Assembly: GCA_019312705.1 (NCBI GenBank)
Contig: JAFDCW010000102.1
Span: forward strand, 1 to 10,345
Direction: 5' to 3'
Length of the DNA stretch: 10,345 nt
From: Deltaproteobacteria bacterium
GTDB lineage: Bacteria; Myxococcota; Polyangia; Polyangiales; B10-G4
This document shows, piece after piece, positions 5,549-10,345 of this stretch. The translations under genes and the position numbers were made by a program. Every line of letters begins with the position of its first letter. Positions within the stretch are counted from its first letter, which is position 1. The notes below the pieces were generated by a model. It ran no database searches. It was not told where the DNA came from and worked only from the letters and a program-made list of their open reading frames with translations.

Positions 5549-7441
5549 ATGCGGGAAACGACACGGCAGTTGACGATGACCCTCATGTTTGCGCTCTTCC
5601 TCGCGGCGTCCGGCTGCGGAGATGACAGGCCCCCGTTAGGGGACAGTGGCGGCGACGCCGGGCCCACCGACTCGAGCCTCGACACCGGACCCCTCGACAC
5701 CGGCCCCCCCGACACCGGCCCCCCCGATACCGGCCCCCCCGATACCGGCCCCGATGTCGGTTACGTGGATGTGACCCTCTACACGCCGAGCACGTTGCCC
5801 GACGACGAGCTCGCGGCGGCCGCGTTCACCGTGCTCGCCGGCGTGGACGAGGACAGTCTCAGCTGCACGACGTGTCACGGGCTCACCCTCGAGCGTTTGC
5901 AGGACTGGGGCACGACGACGACCGCGGCCCTCGACTGCATCGGGGCCCTCGACCCGAACTTCCACGATCAGGTCGATTCCATTCTCGCGTGCTTCGCAGG
6001 ACCGATGCGCGATCCGGATCCCGAGGTGCTGAGCCTGCTCACCACGGCTGTCTCGCTCGAGTGGTTCACGCGGCTTCTCGACGTCGAGTACTTCGACGCG
6101 GTCGACATGACCGAGGCCGACTCTTTCCGGCGTCGCTTCCAGATGCCGCGGCGACCCGTGAGTCTGCTCGAACAGCCCGACGTCGATCTGGTGTTGAGCT
6201 GGGCCGCACGTGGCATGCCGCTCGTCGATGAGCAGGTCACCGGCGGGGGCATGCGCTGCGTGCCGACCATCAGTGCCGATGTCGCGGCGCACGTTGCGGC
6301 GATGGAGACGGAGGGCTGGGCGGTCTTGAACCGCGACCGCGGCCTCGCCATGTACGGATGCGAGGCGGGCCAGGTGGGCGTGGACTGCCTGTCCCTGCTG
6401 CCGCTCTCGACAGAGGTCGCCTACGGCGACGGCTGGGCCATCGACGGTGACCTACGCATTCTCTTCGAGACGGATTACACGTCGTCCTTTTGGACGCGCA
6501 GCTCCGCCGACGGGCGCTTCATCGGGCAAGGCGGCGGCAGCGTGCGGAACTCCTCGGTCATCGACCTCGAGCGCGGGGTGGTCATTCCGATCGACGCGCT
6601 CTACGACCCGGGCTTCTTCCCCGACAACAGCGGCTTCGTATTTCAGGGCGTAGGGTCCGGAGGCGGCGGCTTCTGCAATCAGACCCTGCTCGAGACGGCC
6701 ACCGACATCACCTTCGGTGAGACCGGCTGCTCCGTGTTCGGGGCCGTGGGCCTCTACCAGCATTTGGGGGCGGTCGACGGCGGTGACTACTGGACGATCT
6801 TCGGCCAGTTCCTGAGCGACGACGGCGGCCACGACGTGACGGGTCCGCTCGGTGTCTCCTTCACGATCGGTTCTCGGATGTCGTTCGTGCCCATCATCAA
6901 CGAGGGCGACACCTACAGACCACGAACGGCGGTTCGCGTCACGACACCCTTCCAGGGGGACGCGGTCATCTCGCCCTCGAGTCGTCTGACGGTCGCCCGG
7001 TCGCGCGGCACCGACGGCACGCAGAGCGGTTTTGTCCTGCGCGAGGTCATCGCCACGCCGGACGCCACTTCCTACATCGTCGATGCGCCCGTCATCGCGA
7101 GCTACTGCGAGCGCGGGTCGAAGCCCGGCTTCAGCTTCGACGAGCGATACATGGTCCTTCACCGGTACATCGCGGACACCGACGCCGTGGAGCTCGGCTT
7201 CACCGGGCCCGACGACCCCGGGTTTGCGGGCTATGCCTCGCGCGGCGGCGCCAACCTCTTCTTGATGGACCTCGTCACCGGCGACCAGCGGCGGATCACC
7301 AACATGAGGCCGGGGCAGTACGCGCTCTTCCCTCACTTCCGCTCCGACGGGTGGATCTACTTCATCGTGCGTGACATCGAGCGCACCGCAGCGGGCGAAT
7401 ACATGGTCGCGGCCAACGCGGCGCTGGTACCTGCTCCATGA
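5549..7441 (+). CDS. Lipoprotein with cytochrome c-like domain and probable beta-propeller-like C-terminus
   Basis: The 630-residue protein has a signal peptide (Arg2, Arg6, then hydrophobic) ending in AASGC, with Cys23 as the lipid anchor. A flexible linker of DTGPP repeats follows (45-69). Residues 103-224 form a c-type-cytochrome-like unit: haem attachment C106-T-T-C109-H110, candidate axial Met199 in RRRFQMPRRP, and the closing helix LVLSWAARGMP (214-224). An extra Cys pair (130, 148) may form a disulphide. The remaining ~400 residues are beta-rich and Gly/Asp-rich. The end reads ANLFLMDLVTGDQRRIT, then FPHFRSDGWIYFIV, like a PD40/TolB-type propeller blade. An electron-transfer or haem-sensing surface protein is likely; the partner is unknown. 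The stop overlaps the next start (ATGA), so this is the first gene of a coupled pair. Confidence 0.9.
   Translation: MRETTRQLTMTLMFALFLAASGCGDDRPPLGDSGGDAGPTDSSLDTGPLDTGPPDTGPPDTGPPDTGPDVGYVDVTLYTPSTLPDDELAAAAFTVLAGVDEDSLSCTTCHGLTLERLQDWGTTTTAALDCIGALDPNFHDQVDSILACFAGPMRDPDPEVLSLLTTAVSLEWFTRLLDVEYFDAVDMTEADSFRRRFQMPRRPVSLLEQPDVDLVLSWAARGMPLVDEQVTGGGMRCVPTISADVAAHVAAMETEGWAVLNRDRGLAMYGCEAGQVGVDCLSLLPLSTEVAYGDGWAIDGDLRILFETDYTSSFWTRSSADGRFIGQGGGSVRNSSVIDLERGVVIPIDALYDPGFFPDNSGFVFQGVGSGGGGFCNQTLLETATDITFGETGCSVFGAVGLYQHLGAVDGGDYWTIFGQFLSDDGGHDVTGPLGVSFTIGSRMSFVPIINEGDTYRPRTAVRVTTPFQGDAVISPSSRLTVARSRGTDGTQSGFVLREVIATPDATSYIVDAPVIASYCERGSKPGFSFDERYMVLHRYIADTDAVELGFTGPDDPGFAGYASRGGANLFLMDLVTGDQRRITNMRPGQYALFPHFRSDGWIYFIVRDIERTAAGEYMVAANAALVPAP
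5681..5752 (+). repeat. Tandem 15-bp repeat encoding DTGPP
   Basis: Almost five units of 15 bp, each close to GACACCGGCCCCCCC, encode DTGPL, three DTGPP units and a final DTGP as a lipoprotein linker. Units differ at GAC/GAT and in the first leucine. C-runs of 7 make the tract prone to copy-number and assembly variation. Confidence 0.95.
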
Positions 7442-8997
7442 GGGCCACGGGCTCTGTGGCCGTGTTGCTAGTTGCCTTCGGGTGCGCGGGGCCCGAGGGC
7501 CCGGAGGTGTGTGAAGGGGCTGGGCTCTCGGCGCTCACTGCGCCGGGGCGCTACGTGCTCGGTGAGGCCGTGCCTTACGCGAGCGATCCGTCCATCGCTG
7601 CCCGGGAGGAAAAGCTCCAAGTCTCGCAGAGTGAGCGACGCGCGTTGGGGTGGGACGTCGCCCAGCGCGCGCTGCGCCCGGTCGCGGTGGATGGCCTGGC
7701 CGAGGCCCACGATGTTCCGCTCTTTCAGACCTTCTACGACCGGGAGGACCTTCAACGCGTCGTGGGTCGCATCTCGGAAGTGCGCGGCGCCGGCGCCCTC
7801 GGGCCCTTCACCGAGGCAGAGCTGGACGACGCCTTCGAATGGAACGCGTCCTCCGTCTTCGAGCAGGAGGCTTGGCCGGCCGACCGACTGGCGGACTACA
7901 TCGCGTCCATGGACTCCGAAGAACGTGTTCGCGGTGCCGGTGGCATCGAGCGGATCACGTACGGGCCGCTAGCGGCGCGTCACCTGCTCTCGAGTCACGA
8001 GCGCACCGGGCTCTGTCTGGCTGAGGGTGCACCGGAGTGGCATGAGGCCGGCCCGGAATCCAGCGGCGATCCTCTGACCGAGCGGGTCGAGCTCTCCACG
8101 TGCGGCACCGAGAGGCTCGGCCCCTATCGCGTCGCGCCGGGTGGTTCGTTCCGCGCGGATATCGAAGGTGACGTAGAGGTCACGATGCTCGGCGCGCCGG
8201 GCGCCGCGTGCACCAACTCGGCGTGCGAAGCCGAGGGGCCGGCCTTCATCGAGCTGGTCGCGCGGCCGCGCACGGCCACTCCGAGCGCTGTCGTGGTGAC
8301 ATACGACGCGCGCGAGGCTCCGTACATACCCTGCATCGATGACGGCTTCCCGATGGGCTCGGTCATCTTCAAGGCCGACTATCGGCGCGTGGGTTTTGGC
8401 GTGCAGCTGCCGGTCTTCGATACGAGCGCCGAGACGCTGAGCAAGCTGCTCGCGGGCGATGGTGACTGGGGCGACGGTGAAGCGCAGGCCGACCCTGGTT
8501 CGGACGAGATCTTCACGCTCGAGGTGCCCGGCGGCAATCGGTTCCGCCTGGCCGCGCTGCACGTCATGACCAAGGAGCTCGACCACTGGGTCTGGGTGAC
8601 GATGTGGTGGTCGGACCAACCCGACGTCGACTTTGGCGCCGACCGTCCGGCGGCGCTCGATGGCACACTGTGGGCGAACTACAAGATGTGCGCCGCGACC
8701 GATTTTGCCGAGAGCGACGTCGACCCGACGGGAGGCGTGCCAGAGCCATCCCTCGGCCAGGCTCTCGCGGCAGTGCACGAGGGCGTCGGCGGTCCGAGCT
8801 GGTGCAGCAATCCCTACCTCGAGCGCGGCGTGGGCAACGGGCCCACCAACTGTGTGGGCTGCCACCAGCACGCGGGCACCGACCTGAGCGTCGAGGAGAT
8901 CCTCCTTCGCGCAAATCACGGGCGCGACCTCGAGCGGAACAACTTCCCGTCGGACTACACGTTCGCCGCGCACGCGCTGGCCGATCTCTTTCGCTGA
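7438..8997 (+). CDS. Predicted lipoprotein with C-terminal haem c motif CVGCH
   Basis: The 519-residue protein starts MRATGSVAVLLVAFGC, a signal peptide with a non-canonical lipobox (AFGC, Cys16). Residues 200-290 are beta-rich with Cys pairs 222/258/263. From about 299 come strongly patterned blocks: PCIDDGFPMGSVIFKADYRR, FTLEVPGGNRFRLAALHVMTKELDH, then WVWVTMWWSD and DFGADRPAALDGTLWANYKM. The C-terminus holds SWCSNPYLERG and NCVGCHQHAG, giving haem attachment C472-x2-C475-H476 (C193, C418 and C456 are other cysteines). No Met follows the motif, so an axial Met from the C-terminus is not possible; a His (478 or 494) or a ligand from elsewhere is needed. I recall similar myxobacterial proteins but no named function. 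Its ATG overlaps the previous stop, so it is co-translated with the first cytochrome lipoprotein, and an envelope electron-transfer role is plausible. Confidence 0.9.
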   Translation: MRATGSVAVLLVAFGCAGPEGPEVCEGAGLSALTAPGRYVLGEAVPYASDPSIAAREEKLQVSQSERRALGWDVAQRALRPVAVDGLAEAHDVPLFQTFYDREDLQRVVGRISEVRGAGALGPFTEAELDDAFEWNASSVFEQEAWPADRLADYIASMDSEERVRGAGGIERITYGPLAARHLLSSHERTGLCLAEGAPEWHEAGPESSGDPLTERVELSTCGTERLGPYRVAPGGSFRADIEGDVEVTMLGAPGAACTNSACEAEGPAFIELVARPRTATPSAVVVTYDAREAPYIPCIDDGFPMGSVIFKADYRRVGFGVQLPVFDTSAETLSKLLAGDGDWGDGEAQADPGSDEIFTLEVPGGNRFRLAALHVMTKELDHWVWVTMWWSDQPDVDFGADRPAALDGTLWANYKMCAATDFAESDVDPTGGVPEPSLGQALAAVHEGVGGPSWCSNPYLERGVGNGPTNCVGCHQHAGTDLSVEEILLRANHGRDLERNNFPSDYTFAAHALADLFR

Positions 8998-9027
8998 GCA
9001 TCTTTGGCTCCGGTGCAAGCGCTCGAG

Positions 9028-9057
9028 CGGGTATGCCCGGTTTCACAGCCTTGCTGT
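9028..9057. terminator. Weak hairpins downstream of the cytochrome operon
   Basis: CGGG-tatg-CCCG (9028-9039) is followed by ACAGC-ctt-GCTGT (9045-9057), just after the second cytochrome gene ends. There is no U-run, so a factor-independent terminator is not convincing. They may mark the end of the transcript. Confidence 0.25.
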
Positions 9058-9097
9058 ACTGATCGCGTCGCAGTGAAGGATCGTTGCCAACGCAAGT

Positions 9098-9138
9098 TAG
9101 AAATGTCCGGTTTTGCGTTAAGTAGAAATGTCCGGTTT
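9098..9138. repeat. Direct repeats at the IS terminus
   Basis: The 16-bp sequence TAGAAATGTCCGGTTT occurs at 9098-9113 and 9123-9138, perfect and spaced 25 bp start to start. It lies just beyond the 3' end of the transposase gene. Repeated short binding sites near the ends are typical of IS termini, so these are probably transposase-binding sites. Confidence 0.7.
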
Positions 9139-9178
9139 GGATATCAGGACCTTGCCCCGGCGGCCTTGAGCCTTTGAG

Positions 9179-10345
9179 TCACGAGGCGGCGCTCGGCACT
9201 GCGCCGAGCAGCTTGTCCTCGACGATGTCGCCGGGTCGGATGCAAGCCCGCGGTTCTTTGGCGAAGGGACGGGCGGGCAGTTCGACGTCGCCCGCGCGAA
9301 TGCTCACGTTGCCGTCGTCGTCTTCGTAGACGCGCACGCGCTTGCCCTTCGCATCATGGGCCTCGGCGGACGGCACCAGCAGGTACATCACCCGCTTGTA
9401 GTGGAGCGTCAGGCTGCGAGTCACCTTGCGCTCCACCTGGAGGCAGAAGATGTCGTCGAGTTTCTCGGTCGCGAGCAGAGGGCGATGCGCGTCGTGCGGG
9501 CTCTGGGCCGACCGGCCAAAGCGCCGATTGTAGTCCTCGCAGAACGCGGGCAGGAATGCGTTGCCTTCGTCGATGGAGCTCACGCCTGCAAGGCGCATCT
9601 CCTTCACCAGGCGGTCTTGCAGAGTCTGGTGCGCTCGCTCGACGCGACCCTTGGCGGGCGCCGAGTTGGCGCAGATGACATCGATGTTGAGCTCGCTCAT
9701 CGCGCGACCGAACTGGGTTAGTCCTGACCCCGCGTGGTCCTTTCGATTCACGCGGAAGATCGACGCCTTGTCGCTGTAGAACGCGACCGGTCGACCATGA
9801 CGCTCGAGGTAACGTCGCACCGACGTGAAGTACTCGAAGGTCGATTCCGAACGGGCGAAACGCAGCTCCATCAGGTCGCCTGTGGCGTCATCCACGAAGA
9901 CGAGAAGCACGCATCGCGGCGCACGGTCCTCGAACCACTCGTGGTCGCTGCCGTCGATCTGGATCAGCTCGCCGAGGCAGGCTCGGCGGCGGCGAGGCTG
10001 GTGCACACGGCGGTCTCGAAGCTTCCTCGGCGTCCACAGACCAGCGTCGATCATCCATGTCCGCAAGGTCGTGACCGAGACGTCGAAGCCGTGCTTCTCC
10101 ACCAGCTTCTCCAGAGCAAACGTCGGTCCGAAGTCCGCGTAGTGGGCCTTGATGAGCCCGACGGCACCGTCACGGACCGAATCTGCGAAACGCCGGTTGC
10201 TCGGTTGCCCGCGACTCTTCGACGCCAGGCCCCGTGGCCCCTCGTCCGAATAGGCGCGGCACAGGCGTCGAACCTGCCGTACGCTCAGGCCCAGAAGTTC
10301 GGCCGCTCGCTTCTGTTGCAAGCGGCCCTCGGCGACACGGGCGAG
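9179..10345 (-). CDS. DDE transposase, ISNCY/IS1202-like (5' end outside window)
   Basis: The frame reads 388 residues from the right edge to TGA at 9179-9181. The first eight codons (LARVAEGR) continue an upstream N-terminus, so a TTG at 10319-10321 is not the true start; probably only 10-20 residues are missing. An N-terminal helix-turn-helix (QQKRAAELLGLSVRQVRRL) precedes an RNase H-like integrase core. Counting from that TTG as residue 1, the catalytic triad is Asp123 (IQIDGSDHEW), Asp184 (FYSDKAS) and Glu228 (KGRVERAHQT). The C-terminal region contains LHYKRVMYLL and VRVYEDDDGNV, as in ISNCY transposases that I recall. The gene appears intact within the window, so the element could be active if its other end is present. 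Confidence 0.93.
   Translation of the reverse strand, partial: LARVAEGRLQQKRAAELLGLSVRQVRRLCRAYSDEGPRGLASKSRGQPSNRRFADSVRDGAVGLIKAHYADFGPTFALEKLVEKHGFDVSVTTLRTWMIDAGLWTPRKLRDRRVHQPRRRRACLGELIQIDGSDHEWFEDRAPRCVLLVFVDDATGDLMELRFARSESTFEYFTSVRRYLERHGRPVAFYSDKASIFRVNRKDHAGSGLTQFGRAMSELNIDVICANSAPAKGRVERAHQTLQDRLVKEMRLAGVSSIDEGNAFLPAFCEDYNRRFGRSAQSPHDAHRPLLATEKLDDIFCLQVERKVTRSLTLHYKRVMYLLVPSAEAHDAKGKRVRVYEDDDGNVSIRAGDVELPARPFAKEPRACIRPGDIVEDKLLGAVPSAAS

Larger units (their letters stand above)
9089..10345 (-). mobile_element. ISNCY/IS1202-type insertion sequence, partial (cut by right edge)
   Basis: One transposase gene on minus plus direct repeats at its 3' side define an IS whose other end lies beyond the window. 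The near boundary is probably 9089-9098, where the first repeat and a 7-bp inverted repeat (AACGCAA at 9089-9095, TTGCGTT at 9113-9119) sit. The exact terminal base and any target duplication cannot be determined from one end. Confidence 0.75.

Noticed and set aside
6452..7336. 294-codon minus-strand open frame inside the cytochrome gene
   Set aside because: It lies opposite a coding frame with lipobox, CxxCH and a strong ribosome-binding site; it has no motif of its own.
7969..9018. 349-codon minus-strand open frame
   Set aside because: It is antisense to the CVGCH lipoprotein; its composition is a typical high-GC shadow.
9020..9029. CGCTCGAGCG 10-bp perfect palindrome
   Set aside because: Short and without a spacer; expected by chance in GC-rich sequence, and no gene start is nearby to make it an operator.

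Overview
High-GC bacterial DNA, most likely from Myxococcota and possibly a Sandaracinus-like lineage. This is inferred from four predicted lipoproteins plus a weaker fifth, an Asp-Thr-Gly-Pro-Pro linker after a lipobox, a secreted Cys-rich repeat protein with acidic spacers, and poorly characterised CxxCH lipoproteins. No rRNA, tRNA or CRISPR array was seen.

Layout. (1) 1-360, minus: N-terminal 120 residues of a glutathione S-transferase-like protein cut by the left edge. (2) 534-3102, plus: three close-packed genes, namely a conserved hypothetical protein starting at TTG, a lipoprotein that may form a beta-barrel, and an alpha/beta-hydrolase lipoprotein whose ATG overlaps the preceding stop. 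(3) 3131-3946, minus: a short-chain dehydrogenase with an altered nucleotide-binding glycine. (4) 4041-4571, minus: a Cys-rich repeat lipoprotein. (5) 4710-5548: a scar made of the last 67 codons of a minus-strand gene, abutted by the N-terminal part of an IS91-family transposase on the plus strand and followed by about 170 non-coding bases. (6) 5549-8997, plus: a two-gene, translationally coupled operon of large predicted lipoproteins, each with one haem c attachment motif (CTTCH in the first, CVGCH in the second). The first also has a DTGPP linker and a probable beta-propeller-like C-terminus. (7) 9089-10345: the 3' end of an IS element with an ISNCY/IS1202-type DDE transposase on minus, cut by the right edge, with two direct repeats at its terminus.

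How the genes fit together. The clearest functional unit is the 5549-8997 pair. Both proteins should be exported, lipid-anchored and loaded with haem c in the periplasm, so an electron-transfer or redox role at the cell envelope is plausible, with unknown substrate. Nothing ties the other genes to it. The mobile-element remnants on both sides mark this as an accessory, rearranged region. I see no known defence or biosynthetic system.
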